DNA of 64,000 nucleotides. It comes from Pseudomonas duriflava. Its GTDB lineage: Bacteria > Pseudomonadota > Gammaproteobacteria > Pseudomonadales > Pseudomonadaceae. The notes under the pieces were generated by a model, which worked only from the letters and a program-made list of their open reading frames with translations, ran no database searches and had not been told where the DNA came from. This document shows positions 26,301-34,614 of this stretch, one piece after another. Location: positions 1 to 64,000 of the forward strand of contig NZ_VLKY01000002.1 in assembly GCF_007830155.1 (NCBI RefSeq). The letters run 5' to 3'. Each line of letters starts with the position of its first letter. Positions within the stretch are counted from its first letter, which is position 1. The position numbers and the translations under genes are program-made.

Positions 26301-28134
26301 CGACCCACGCACTTGCGATCATGCCTCTGCTTTCCATGTTCTTAATGTCCATGCCTTTATCGACGTTCCTTTACTAGAGCACGGGCAGCTCACTGCCTTC
26401 CTGTTCGTCAGCCATGTTCAGCCAAGGGTGTGGAGCGAAGCCGAGGTAGGCTTTCTACGCGACATTGCAGACCGGGTCTGGGCGGCCCTTGAGCGTACTC
26501 GTTCTGATCAAGCACTTCGACAGAGCGAAGCACGTTTCCGCCTGATGGCCGATAGTGCGCCAGCGTTGATCTGGGCTTCTGATACCGAAGCCCAAACCAT
26601 TTTCGCCAACAAGCGTTACGAGACCGAGTATGGTCTTACCTATGAGCAAACCCTAGGCGATGGCTGGCAGCGCATCATTATTAAAGAGGATCTTGAGCGA
26701 GCGGTTGCTGAATTCCAGGCTGCATTTACAGCGCGACGCCCTTACCGCGACGAAATGCGCGTTTACGATAAACAAGGCCAAATTCGCTGGCTGCGTTGCG
26801 AAGGTATGCCCCGCTACGATACGGAAGGCCAATTCCTGGGCTATATAGGTTGCAGCGTAGATATTACAGAGGCGCGTATTGCTACGGACGCTCTGGAAAA
26901 CATGATTGCCGAGCGCACCCGCGAATTGGGTGAAAGCCATGCCCGTTTACTGGCCGAAATCTACGAGCGCGAACGGGCTGAGGAAGCCTTGCGGCAATCG
27001 CAAAAGATGGAAGCCATCGGCCAGCTTACCGGCGGCATCGCCCACGACTTCAACAACATGCTTACGGGTATTGTCGGAGCACTCGACCTGATCCGCATGC
27101 GCGTCATCAGTGGGCGCACCAACGATCTGGATCGCTATATCAATGCCGCCACGGCATCTGCTGACCGGGCGTCGGCGCTGACCCACCGTCTGCTGACCTT
27201 TGCCCGTCGCCAGACACTGGATACACGCCCTGTCGACCTCAACCAATTGATCAGCTCCCTACGCGATCTCTTCGTTCGTACGGTGGGCGAGCATGTACGT
27301 ATCGAGACCCACCTACATGCTGATCTCTGGCCAGCATTCAGCGATGCGCATCAACTAGAGAATGCCTTGCTGAACCTGGTGATCAATGCACGCGACGCGA
27401 TGCCGTCGGGCGGCCAGTTACGTATCGAGACCAGCAACCTCACCCTGGACAGCGAAAGCGCTCGCCGCGAGACGCTGGAACCGGGTGATTATGTACAGGT
27501 TCAAGTCATCGATACCGGACTCGGCATGTCGCCTGAAATCGCCGCCAAGGCTTTCGAACCGTTCTTCACGACCAAGCCTACCGGTCAAGGCACCGGATTG
27601 GGTTTAGCGATGATCTATGGCTTCGTCAAGCAGTCGGGAGGTCACGCCCGAATAGAGACTTGTGAGGGTAAGGGTACAACGATCAGCCTGCTACTACCCC
27701 GCCATCACAGCCCTGTTTGTGATGAAGTACCTGTAGAGCCTAACCATGCGATGCCACGCGCTCAGGCAGGCCAGACCGTACTGGTGGTAGAAGACGAGGC
27801 AGCGGTCCGCATGATCGTTCTCGAAGTATTGAACGAACTGGGCTATACCGCTCTGGAAGCAGGCGATGCCGAACAAGCGCTGCCTATTATCCAGAGTGAG
27901 CGACGTATTGATCTGCTGGTTAGCGATGTAGGCTTGCCAGGCATGAACGGCCGTCAACTGGCTGAGCAGGCGCGTCAGCTTCGCCCTGATCTCAAGGTGC
28001 TGTTCATTACCGGGTATGCCAAGAATGCTGAAACGCGAAAAGAGTTTTTAGGGCCCAATATGGACTTGCTGACCAAGCCGTTCGACATCGATGCCCTCGC
28101 GGTTAAGATCCATGACATGATCCAGGCGAGTTGA
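23398..28134 (+). CDS. Multi-GAF/PAS hybrid sensor histidine kinase
   Basis: A 1578-residue soluble hybrid kinase with no evident membrane segment. Domains in order, approximate: GAF (10-170), PAS (185-300), PAS with PAC (305-430), PAS (435-555), GAF (560-715), PAS/PAC (725-850), a coiled-coil linker, GAF (875-1030), PAS/PAC (1040-1165), HisKA with AHDFNNML (His1216), HATPase (about 1300-1435; NARDAMPSGG, DTGLGM, GTGLGLAM) and a receiver with Asp1510 in VSDVGLPG. It should autophosphorylate and pass phosphate to its own receiver; output partners are not encoded nearby. The sensory input is unknown; GAF and PAS domains can bind haem, bilin, flavin or small ligands. Start is ATG at 23398 or 23401. 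The upstream gspE-like gene ends 94 bases before. Confidence 0.9.
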   Translation: MMNHAEPVLSPTPMLPTGWSESERLAELRRYGILDIPATPAFDDIVQLTAQICHAPIAVINLITEDREWFLAEKGLGVQEMPLHLSICAKAIQQPGLTVIADLRGDRRFASNPLVQTADGLRFYAGVPLVTPNGFPLGTLCVLDWQPRVLSAAQTQALEALGRQAMNLIELHKIRSAYHRSETISRQLFDSTSEQALLTLGLGGHILSANPAAMTALGWAPDELAGQPIDILFTAEDQAKGVPCQLQSLADRDGITQDEALFLRKDKHLLQANYTLRALLDSEGRRHGYLFSLKDVTAERARQRSAIQNEARYRALMDVSPQIVWFGDRHGFMEYTNRYWYTYTGLDPHDTDPDNWMRAVHPDHAERLQRTWRETLIRREPSRIEVPFRGVDGTYRWFEARVTPAFNAAGEIERWVGVALDIDDRRRAEEARLESEAFTRLLLDSLSEAFYSIDRTGHVTLCNNAFLQLLGFTDRDQVLGQPIHALIHPMHVDGSSSPAQDCPIYRTAQTGESFHIEQDWITRQDGSFLPVEYRSEPIWRDGELEGAICTFMDISERLRTHDRQRFLLELGDRLQGTLTLTDVAQTLGQSLGNVLRVQRIGYAWIDEAGILHKESSWTDGSVEPDLATYSLNDYGNGLLAELRQGSIVVVDDTIVDPRTHAYQDTLEQLAIRAMLLVPQHDKGVLKGMLYVHASTPHTWSVEDIALTREVADRIRIVAERTSAAEALRLAEQRINLAIDVATLGVWDYDINRDVISWDHRITEMTGISPEALLSTAELLFTIVHPDDRLTVQAAIKAAAEGDEDSETQLDFRVCGTHRAEPVWLSVRSRHFTEPDGTRRLIGIARDITQEKEHAYTLNAINLELTRQIEERTAAAERQAALNELSDALREASDSDEIGGVVAHILGRILNVSRVGYARMLEDGETVQITHDWSHNTTSFTGSYYLPDYGTYIDDLYRGEAVVINDVANDPRTCDHASAFHVLNVHAFIDVPLLEHGQLTAFLFVSHVQPRVWSEAEVGFLRDIADRVWAALERTRSDQALRQSEARFRLMADSAPALIWASDTEAQTIFANKRYETEYGLTYEQTLGDGWQRIIIKEDLERAVAEFQAAFTARRPYRDEMRVYDKQGQIRWLRCEGMPRYDTEGQFLGYIGCSVDITEARIATDALENMIAERTRELGESHARLLAEIYERERAEEALRQSQKMEAIGQLTGGIAHDFNNMLTGIVGALDLIRMRVISGRTNDLDRYINAATASADRASALTHRLLTFARRQTLDTRPVDLNQLISSLRDLFVRTVGEHVRIETHLHADLWPAFSDAHQLENALLNLVINARDAMPSGGQLRIETSNLTLDSESARRETLEPGDYVQVQVIDTGLGMSPEIAAKAFEPFFTTKPTGQGTGLGLAMIYGFVKQSGGHARIETCEGKGTTISLLLPRHHSPVCDEVPVEPNHAMPRAQAGQTVLVVEDEAAVRMIVLEVLNELGYTALEAGDAEQALPIIQSERRIDLLVSDVGLPGMNGRQLAEQARQLRPDLKVLFITGYAKNAETRKEFLGPNMDLLTKPFDIDALAVKIHDMIQAS

Positions 28135-28258
28135 AGCCTGGATCAGTCGTCATAGGTAAAGCCAAGTGGCGCACGCCCTGAACAAAGCGGGACGTTCTCA
28201 AGGAACTGGACGAGTGACTCGTCAATCCAACGAATACCTGTCAGTAGGAGATGTCCTC

Positions 28259-28573
28259 ATGCGCCTCAAGAAGTTAGCTCTGATTCCCCTTGTAATCCTG
28301 CCTTTCGCCGCCAGTTCTGCTATGGCAGATGCCAAGTTCTGGCGTCAAGTCGCGACGTTTGGCGCTACTACGGGTTCGTTTTACCTGACCAGCCGCGATG
28401 ATGATCGCAAGATGGTTGTTGCGACACAGGATGATGTCAGCACGTTCCTGGCCAGCAACGGCGAAATCCGTGGCCCGTATTTAGAAGCTGCCCTGCGGGA
28501 AATGCGTAGCGCCAATCCGAGCGCGCAGGCCAGTGATATGGAGCTGGCCACCCAGATCCTGACAGTGCAGTAA
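28259..28573 (+). CDS. DUF2388-type small periplasmic protein
   Basis: A 104-residue secreted protein with a clear signal peptide (MRLKKL, then a hydrophobic core ending ASSAMA before DAKFW). The mature part has the pattern TTGSFYLTSRDD, then FLASNGEIRGPYLEAALREMR and a final SDMELATQIL. These match the pseudomonad DUF2388 family, usually present as several paralogues of unknown function. A good AGGAG site lies 8 bases before the ATG at 28259; a longer frame starting at 28166 lacks one and would bury the signal peptide. It is followed by a strong terminator and is probably transcribed alone. Confidence 0.82.
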   Translation: MRLKKLALIPLVILPFAASSAMADAKFWRQVATFGATTGSFYLTSRDDDRKMVVATQDDVSTFLASNGEIRGPYLEAALREMRSANPSAQASDMELATQILTVQ

Positions 28574-28589
28574 CACTGCTAGCGATAGC

Positions 28590-28626
28590 AAAAAGCCCCG
28601 CCGAGGCCACTCGTGCGGGGCTTTTT
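28590..28626. terminator. Strong rho-independent terminator
   Basis: GC-rich 7-base stem GCCCCGC/GCGGGGC flanked by A5 and T5 tracts, 16 bases after the DUF2388 stop. The symmetric A/T flanks mean it could also end gcvTH transcription arriving from the other strand 150 bases away. Confidence 0.92.
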
Positions 28627-28776
28627 CATGGCCAGCCGGTACTAGTTCCGCTTCAACCCTGCCTGCTAAAACTCAGACAAGCCCTGGCAGCCTATCCAGG
28701 TAGTCTCACCAAGCCAGCAAAGCTGCGGATCGGGCTTGCATTCAGGACAACTTTAACCAAAGCGTAAGCACGCGCA

Positions 28777-29160
28777 CTAGTCTTCGCTAGCAGCGCGGTA
28801 GCCCTCTGCATCCAGCAACTTGTCTAACTCTGCAGGATCGTTCGGCTTGATCTTGAAAAACCAAGCCGCGTAAGCATCGGCATTGACCTGCTCGGGCGCA
28901 TCGGCCAGAGCCTCGTTGATCGCGATAACTTCACCAGATACCGGAGCATAGATGTCCGAGGCGGCCTTGACCGATTCGACCACACCCGCTTCCTGACCTG
29001 CCGCGAGGGTCTTACCTACTTCAGGCAGCTCAATGAACACCACGTCACCCAAAGCCTCCTGGGCATGGTCGGAAATGCCGACCGTAATGGTGCCATCGCT
29101 CTCCTGGCGCGCCCATTCGTGGCTTGCGGCGTAACGCAGTTCAGCGGGAATAGTACTCAT
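28777..29160 (-). CDS. gcvH: Glycine cleavage system H protein
   Basis: GcvH carries the lipoyl arm that shuttles the aminomethyl group between the P, T and L proteins of glycine cleavage. The 127-residue protein has the lipoyl-lysine motif [18 protein letters not shown] (Lys near 65) and the family C-terminus. The ATG at 29160 follows a GAGGAG site; a start seven codons upstream is less likely. gcvT lies 114 bases upstream in the same direction. In P. aeruginosa gcvP1 follows gcvH1; here no gcvP follows. Confidence 0.95.
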   Translation of the reverse strand: MSTIPAELRYAASHEWARQESDGTITVGISDHAQEALGDVVFIELPEVGKTLAAGQEAGVVESVKAASDIYAPVSGEVIAINEALADAPEQVNADAYAAWFFKIKPNDPAELDKLLDAEGYRAASED

Positions 29161-29274
29161 GTTTGGCTCCTCTTGAGACAATCGGCGTTAAATCACGCTT
29201 CAAGCGTAGCGTGCCAGAGCCGCCGGCCGCCATGTTACGTGATGAATTTCTTGAAAATGACTAATGGCAGGCGC

Positions 29275-30357
29275 TTAGAGCAGCGCCTTACCGAAACGAA
29301 CGAAAGAGGGTTTGACCACCCGTACCGGGAACCATTTCCCGCGGATTTCGACCTCGGCGCGATCACCGGTAGCCATCGGTACGCGCGCCAGGGCAATAGA
29401 TTTGCCCAAAGTGGGCGCATAGCTGCCGCTGGTGATCTCACCTTCACCACACTCAGCGATTCGCACGACCTGATGCGCTCGCAGTACACCGCGCTCCTCC
29501 AGCACCAGACCGACCAAACGGGACGTCACACCGCGGGCCAGCTCTTCTTCCAGTGCCTGACGGCCGATAAATTTACGCCCGAGTGGCTCCCAGGCAATGG
29601 TCCATTCCAGATTGGCTTCCAATGGCGAGACGGACTCGTCCATTTCCTGCCCATACAGGTTTAGCCCAGCCTCCAGCCGCAGCGTATCACGAGCGCCAAG
29701 CCCAACCGGCCCGATCCCGGCGCCGACCAGCTCGTTCATGAAGCTCACGACTTCGTCTGCCGGAAGGATGATTTCCAGCCCGTCTTCACCGGTATACCCC
29801 GTCCGGGCAATGAACCAGCAGCCTTCGGGCAAGCCTTGGAACGGCGTGAGTGCTCGAATGAGCTCAGCACGCTCCGGCGAAACCAGTTGGGCGACTTTTT
29901 CCCGAGCATGCGGACCCTGGATAGCTAGAATCGCCAGTTCCGGGCGTGGCTGCAATTTGACCGCATACCCTTCTGCCTGCGTCGCCATCCAAAGCAGCAC
30001 TTTTTCACGGGTCGCGGCGTTGGTAACCAGCCGATAGCCTTCCTCTAAACGATAGAGAATCAGGTCGTCGACCACGCCACCCTGCGCGTTGAGCATCAGG
30101 GAATAAAGAGCCTTACCCTGTGTATCCAGGCGCGCCACGTCACCGACTAGTAAATGTCGCAGGTACTGACTGGCCTGTTCGCCATGAAGATCGATGATTG
30201 TCATGTGGGAGACATCGAAGACTCCACAGTCGCGCCGCACCTGATGATGCTCGTCGACCTGAGAGCCATAGTGCAGCGGCATGTCCCAGCCGCTGAAGTC
30301 CACCAGCTTGGCCCCCAAGGCCACATGCAGGTCATAGAGTGGTGTGCGCTGTCCCAT
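29275..30357 (-). CDS. gcvT: Glycine cleavage system T protein (aminomethyltransferase)
   Basis: GcvT transfers the methylene group from lipoyl-GcvH to tetrahydrofolate and releases ammonia. The 360-residue protein begins MGQRTPLYDLHVALGAK and has the family motifs VDFSGWDMPLHYG (about 20), CGVFDVSHM (about 45) with the conserved Asp, and ARTGYTGEDGLEI (about 185). The longer frame starting at 30462 would add a low-complexity N-terminus and has no support; the ATG at 30357 has GAGGA 8 bases upstream. It forms a two-gene operon with gcvH. Confidence 0.95.
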   Translation of the reverse strand: MGQRTPLYDLHVALGAKLVDFSGWDMPLHYGSQVDEHHQVRRDCGVFDVSHMTIIDLHGEQASQYLRHLLVGDVARLDTQGKALYSLMLNAQGGVVDDLILYRLEEGYRLVTNAATREKVLLWMATQAEGYAVKLQPRPELAILAIQGPHAREKVAQLVSPERAELIRALTPFQGLPEGCWFIARTGYTGEDGLEIILPADEVVSFMNELVGAGIGPVGLGARDTLRLEAGLNLYGQEMDESVSPLEANLEWTIAWEPLGRKFIGRQALEEELARGVTSRLVGLVLEERGVLRAHQVVRIAECGEGEITSGSYAPTLGKSIALARVPMATGDRAEVEIRGKWFPVRVVKPSFVRFGKALL

Positions 30358-30480
30358 AAGGGGTTCCTCGTTATCGGCGGCTGCAGCGGCCGGCATTGTA
30401 GTCGTTCGAGACGGCAAGCGGGCATCTGAGTTCTCGTCCGTGAGTCCGCGTACGGCTGACACAGACCTCAGGAAAGGTGA

Positions 30481-32091
30481 TCAGTGCCGTGCGGATCGAC
30501 GAATTAGGCTAATAACAGGTAGCAGACCCACCAGCACCAGTGTCAGGGCGGGCAAAGCGGCACGTGCCCACTCGCCTTCGCTGGTCATTTCAAATATCCG
30601 TACAGCCAGCGTATCCCAACCAAAGGGGCGCATCAGTAAGGTCGCGGGCATTTCCTTCAAGACATCCACGAAGACCAGTAACGCGGCGGACAACGCGCCG
30701 GGCATCAGTAACGGTAGATAGACCTTCACAAACAGCCCTATTCCCCCTACCCCCAGGCTGCGGGACGCTTCGGGCAAGGACGGTCGGATGCGCGCCAGTG
30801 CCGATTCGAGCGGGCCATAGGCCACTGTCAGAAAACGGATCAGGTAAGCCAAGAGCAAGGCGCCCAGACTGCCCAGGAGGATCGGCTTGCCAGCGCCTCC
30901 CAACCAGTGGGATAACGGAACCACCAATTCACGGTCCAGCAGGCTGAATGCCAGCATAATGGCTACCGCCAGAACCGAGCCGGGCAAGGCGTATCCCAGA
31001 TTGGCCAGCCCAATGGCCGAGCGGATCGGTCGGCTAGGCGCCTGCCGACGTGCAAACACAAGAAGCAGTGCGAGACAGACCGTCAGCAGAGCAGCGCACA
31101 GGCCGAGCCCCAAGCTGTGCAAAATCAAGCCAATGTAGCGCTCATCAAGATCGAAACGTCCTCGTTGCCAGAACCAGACCACCAGTTGCAGCAGCGGGAC
31201 ACAAAAGGCGCAGGCAAACACGAGGCCGCACCAGCTACTGGCTAACCAGGCCTTCCAACCGTGCAGATGATAGAGTGCGCCACTACGGGCACGTTCATGG
31301 GCAGGCCGGGCCACGCCACGTATCCGGCGCTCGCCAAACAGGACCAGCCCGACGCCAAGCAACAGCAGGCTTGCCAGCTGCGCTGCGCTGGACAAGCTGA
31401 AGAAGCCATACCATGTCTTGTAGATCGCCGTGGTAAACGTATCGAAGTTGAAAACCGACACGGCCCCGAAATCCGCCAGTGTTTCCATAATGGCCAGCGC
31501 CAATCCGGCCCCGATAGCTGGCCAGGCCATAGGCAGTGCCACACGCCAAAATGCTCGCCAGGGAGATAGCCCCAGCACACGAGCCGCCTCCGTAAGGCCT
31601 CGCCCTTGGGCTAGAAAGGCACTACGTGCCAGCAGGTAGACATAGGGATAGAAAACCAGAACCAGTACAGTAATCACCCCTCCAGTCGAGCGTACCGGAG
31701 GAAAGCGCAGCCGCAGGTCAAGCGTACTGCGCAAAAAGCTCTGCACCGGCCCGGAGAAATCCAGTAGACCTACAAACACAAAGGCCAGTACATAGGCGGG
31801 AATGGCGAAGGGCAGCATCAACGCCCAATCAAGCCAACGCCGTCCCGGAAACTCGCAGAGGCTTGTAAGCCAGGCCAGGCTGACACCTACTACGGTCACT
31901 CCGATACTAACGCCTACCAGTAGAGTCACTGTATTACTAAGCAGCCGAGGCAACTGGGTCGACCAGAGGTGCGACCAGATTTCACCGTCGATGTGCTGCC
32001 AACTCCACAGCAGAACACACAAGGGCATGAGCACCAGCCCCGCCGCTAGAAAAGCCACGGGATACCAGTGGTGCTGAGGGGAATGGGACAC
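30481..32091 (-). CDS. fbpB: Ferric-iron ABC transporter permease (FbpB-like)
   Basis: A polytopic inner-membrane permease with two fused permease domains and about twelve membrane segments, the FbpB/SfuB pattern. Each half has an EAA-type loop for contact with the ATPase (AARVLGLSPWRAFWRVALPM near 190, and EASRSLGVGGIGLF near 460). A GTG start at 32091 is chosen because AGGAAGG lies just upstream and MSHSPQHHWYP fits relatives; the frame is open to an earlier start at 32187. It is 172 bases downstream of the iron-binding protein gene, so the pair forms a ferric-iron importer. No cognate ATPase gene follows. Confidence 0.87.
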   Translation of the reverse strand: MSHSPQHHWYPVAFLAAGLVLMPLCVLLWSWQHIDGEIWSHLWSTQLPRLLSNTVTLLVGVSIGVTVVGVSLAWLTSLCEFPGRRWLDWALMLPFAIPAYVLAFVFVGLLDFSGPVQSFLRSTLDLRLRFPPVRSTGGVITVLVLVFYPYVYLLARSAFLAQGRGLTEAARVLGLSPWRAFWRVALPMAWPAIGAGLALAIMETLADFGAVSVFNFDTFTTAIYKTWYGFFSLSSAAQLASLLLLGVGLVLFGERRIRGVARPAHERARSGALYHLHGWKAWLASSWCGLVFACAFCVPLLQLVVWFWQRGRFDLDERYIGLILHSLGLGLCAALLTVCLALLLVFARRQAPSRPIRSAIGLANLGYALPGSVLAVAIMLAFSLLDRELVVPLSHWLGGAGKPILLGSLGALLLAYLIRFLTVAYGPLESALARIRPSLPEASRSLGVGGIGLFVKVYLPLLMPGALSAALLVFVDVLKEMPATLLMRPFGWDTLAVRIFEMTSEGEWARAALPALTLVLVGLLPVISLIRRSARH

Positions 32092-32263
32092 TCGGTTACC
32101 TTCCTGATAGAGCCATAGCAACAGTCGCTTCGTGAGCGAGTGAGGCGGCGACTTTAACGGGCCGGACCGAGAAAGACCATGCACCAACGCCTGGATAGTC
32201 CTTTTGGATGGCTTATCCAGGCGTCAATAACGCTCATCAATGCAGCAGCGCTTACCGGGTTGA

Positions 32264-33262
32264 TTAGTTCCAGCCGACCCTGTCCATCAGCTTGATGGCT
32301 TCGGCCTGACGGCGGCCAGCGACTTCTACCGGTACCGTATCTGCCTTGAATGTTCCCCAGCCAGCAACTTCTGCCGAGACAGGCACGGTGGGGTTGGCAG
32401 GATATTCCTGGTTGATACGGGCAAACAACGCCTGCGCTTCAGAGCCGGTCATCCACTCTACCAACGCCTTGGCTGCCTCTGGGTGCGGTGCATGCTGGGT
32501 CAAGCCGACTCCGGAAAGATTGACATGAACCCCTCGGTCCTGCTGATTCGGCCAGAACAGCTTCACACCCAGATTTGGATTTTCTTTGTGCATACGGCCA
32601 TAGTAATAAGTGTTGACGATCCCGACATCGCACTGCCCGGCGTCGATTGCCTGCAGAACGGAGTTGTCATCCGGAAAAACACTGGTAGCCAGATTATTGA
32701 CCCATCCCGACAGGATCTCCTGAGCCTTAGCCTCGCCATGCGTTTCGATCAGCGTAGCGGTCAAGGATTGGTTATAAACCTTTTTCGAAGTCCGCAGGCA
32801 CAAACGGCCTTCCCACTCCGGGCCAGCCAGCGCTTCGTAGGTACTTAATTCGCCTTCTTTCACCCGGTCCGGCGCGTAGGCGATCGTACGGGCTCGCACG
32901 GTGAGGCCTGTCCAGGTACCCACGGAAGAGCGGTATTGGGTAGGAATGTTCTGCTCGATAACCGGGGAGGTAAACGGTTGCAGAATACCCATCTGCTCCG
33001 CCTGCCAGAGGTTACCGGCATCCACCGTGATTAGCAGGTCAGCGGGGGTGTTTTCGCCTTCAGCCTTGATTCGCGCCATGAGTGGCGCTTCTTTGTCCGT
33101 AATGAACTTGATTTTTACACCGGTTTTCTCGGTGTACATATCAAAGACAGGTTTGATCAGCTCATCGATACGCGACGAATACACAACCACCTCATCGGCA
33201 GCAATAGCGGCCCCGGTGGTTGTTAGCAGCAGCAACGTCGCGAATGTTTTACGAAACAGCAT
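32264..33262 (-). CDS. fbpA: Ferric-iron periplasmic binding protein (FbpA-like)
   Basis: A 332-residue periplasmic solute-binding protein of the ferric-binding (transferrin-like fold) family. It has a signal peptide ending GAAIA before [10 protein letters not shown]. The YSSR segment and the paired tyrosines of VNTYYYGRM (about residue 225) are the usual Fe3+ ligands. The ATG at 33262 is chosen over one 13 codons upstream because GGAGG lies 9 bases before it and the signal peptide is then canonical. A probable Fur box overlaps the promoter region, so expression should rise in low iron. The permease gene follows. Confidence 0.93.
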   Translation of the reverse strand: MLFRKTFATLLLLTTTGAAIAADEVVVYSSRIDELIKPVFDMYTEKTGVKIKFITDKEAPLMARIKAEGENTPADLLITVDAGNLWQAEQMGILQPFTSPVIEQNIPTQYRSSVGTWTGLTVRARTIAYAPDRVKEGELSTYEALAGPEWEGRLCLRTSKKVYNQSLTATLIETHGEAKAQEILSGWVNNLATSVFPDDNSVLQAIDAGQCDVGIVNTYYYGRMHKENPNLGVKLFWPNQQDRGVHVNLSGVGLTQHAPHPEAAKALVEWMTGSEAQALFARINQEYPANPTVPVSAEVAGWGTFKADTVPVEVAGRRQAEAIKLMDRVGWN

Positions 33263-33286
33263 ATGAAGCGCCTCCAATAGACAGGC

Positions 33287-33305
33287 GCGAATGATAAACA
33301 ATCTC
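33287..33305. promoter_or_regulatory. Probable Fur box upstream of fbpA
   Basis: The 19-base element GCGAATGATAAACAATCTC matches the classical Fur consensus at 14 of 19 positions by my count, including the central AATGATAA core. It lies 25 bases before the fbpA start, where bound Fur would block transcription. Supported also by the function of the gene it precedes. Confidence 0.68.
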
Positions 33306-33350
33306 TTCTAAGCGTCAGGGTACGATGTTGTGTCGGTTTATTTCGCAAGA

Positions 33351-34574
33351 TTACGCCTGGGCCAATACAGGGAGATCTCCGCTCTGCCCCAAGGCCTGCC
33401 GGACAAACAGGGCCTTGGCTTCGAAATGTTTATTTACCAATTTCAGCCCTGTATTACGCAGCCAGCGAATAGGCAGTCGATCATCTTGGAACAGGCGTTG
33501 AAAGCCTTCCATAGCGCCCATCATCCCCAGGTTATGTGGCATGCGGCGGCGCTCGTAACGACTCAGGACACGCACGTCAGCCAGGCGCTCACCCCGTGCC
33601 AAGGCATGGAGCAGTACCTCGGCCAGCACGGCTGCATCCAGGAAGCCTAGGTTAACGCCCTGCCCCGCCAACGGATGGATCACATGTGCTGCGTCTCCAA
33701 TCAAGGCCAGACCTGGTTCCACGTAGCGCTTGGCATGGCGCTGCCGCAGCGGAACGCAGACGCGCGGATCAGCGTGCTCGATCATCCCGAGACGATGCTC
33801 GAAGGCCTTACCCAGCGCAGCGCAAAAGGCCGGATCGCTCAGGGCCATGAACCGCTCGCTTTCTTTGGGTGTACAGGACCAGACGATAGAGCACCAGTGC
33901 TGATCGCCCTGGCGATCCAGCGGCAGGAAGGCCAGCGGACCGTCATCTGTAAAGCGTTGCCAGGCAGTACGTTGATGCGGCTTGGCGCAACGCACGCTGG
34001 TCACGATGGCGTTGTGCAGGTAGTCCCACTCTCGCGTCTCGACGCCGGCCAAGCGGCGCACTGTCGAATGGGCACCATCAGCAGCGATCACTAGAGGGGT
34101 ACGAATAGCCTCGCCGCCGGCCAGCTGAATCAGCCAGTCGTCGCCCGAATGCCGAAGTAATTCCATACGCGCCTCTGGCACGAGACGAATATCGGACTCC
34201 TTCAGGCGAGCCAGCAAAGCATCCTGTACGACCCGGTTCTCGACGATATGGCCCAGGACCTCGGCATGTACACTGCTGGCCGTAAAGTCGATCTCGCCTG
34301 TTCCCGAGCCATCCCACACATGCATGCGCTCATAGGGGCTGGTGCGCCGCGCCATGATTTCGTCCCAGGCGCCCAAATTTGTCAGGATGCGGCGGCTGGC
34401 CTCGGATAGCGCGCTGACCCGCGCCTCGAAGAGCTGGTCCGCCGAAAATGGCTCGACCTGAAGCGACCCACGGTCCAGCAGCAAGATCCGCAGGCCGCAG
34501 CCGTCCAGGGCCAGCGCAAGAGCGCTTCCCACCATTCCGGCTCCGACAATAACGATATCTGCTTGGGTCTCCAT
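33351..34574 (-). CDS. ubiI: UbiH/UbiF/VisC-family FAD monooxygenase, probably UbiI
   Basis: A 407-residue flavoprotein hydroxylase of ubiquinone biosynthesis. It has the FAD-binding GAGMVGSALALAL (about 11), the family motif EARVSALSEASRRIL, and the second FAD motif LIGDAAHVIHPLAGQGVNLGF (about 300). Position after ubiH suggests UbiI (C5 hydroxylase); UbiF-type activity cannot be excluded from sequence. The ATG at 34574 has AAGGAG 7 bases upstream; a 464-residue extension runs into ubiH and is not used. It lies 40 bases after ubiH in a pepP-ubiH-ubiI operon. Confidence 0.85.
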   Translation of the reverse strand: METQADIVIVGAGMVGSALALALDGCGLRILLLDRGSLQVEPFSADQLFEARVSALSEASRRILTNLGAWDEIMARRTSPYERMHVWDGSGTGEIDFTASSVHAEVLGHIVENRVVQDALLARLKESDIRLVPEARMELLRHSGDDWLIQLAGGEAIRTPLVIAADGAHSTVRRLAGVETREWDYLHNAIVTSVRCAKPHQRTAWQRFTDDGPLAFLPLDRQGDQHWCSIVWSCTPKESERFMALSDPAFCAALGKAFEHRLGMIEHADPRVCVPLRQRHAKRYVEPGLALIGDAAHVIHPLAGQGVNLGFLDAAVLAEVLLHALARGERLADVRVLSRYERRRMPHNLGMMGAMEGFQRLFQDDRLPIRWLRNTGLKLVNKHFEAKALFVRQALGQSGDLPVLAQA

Positions 34575-34614
34575 GGCACAGCTCCTTGAGACGTTAAACG
34601 CATTGGAAAAGGAT

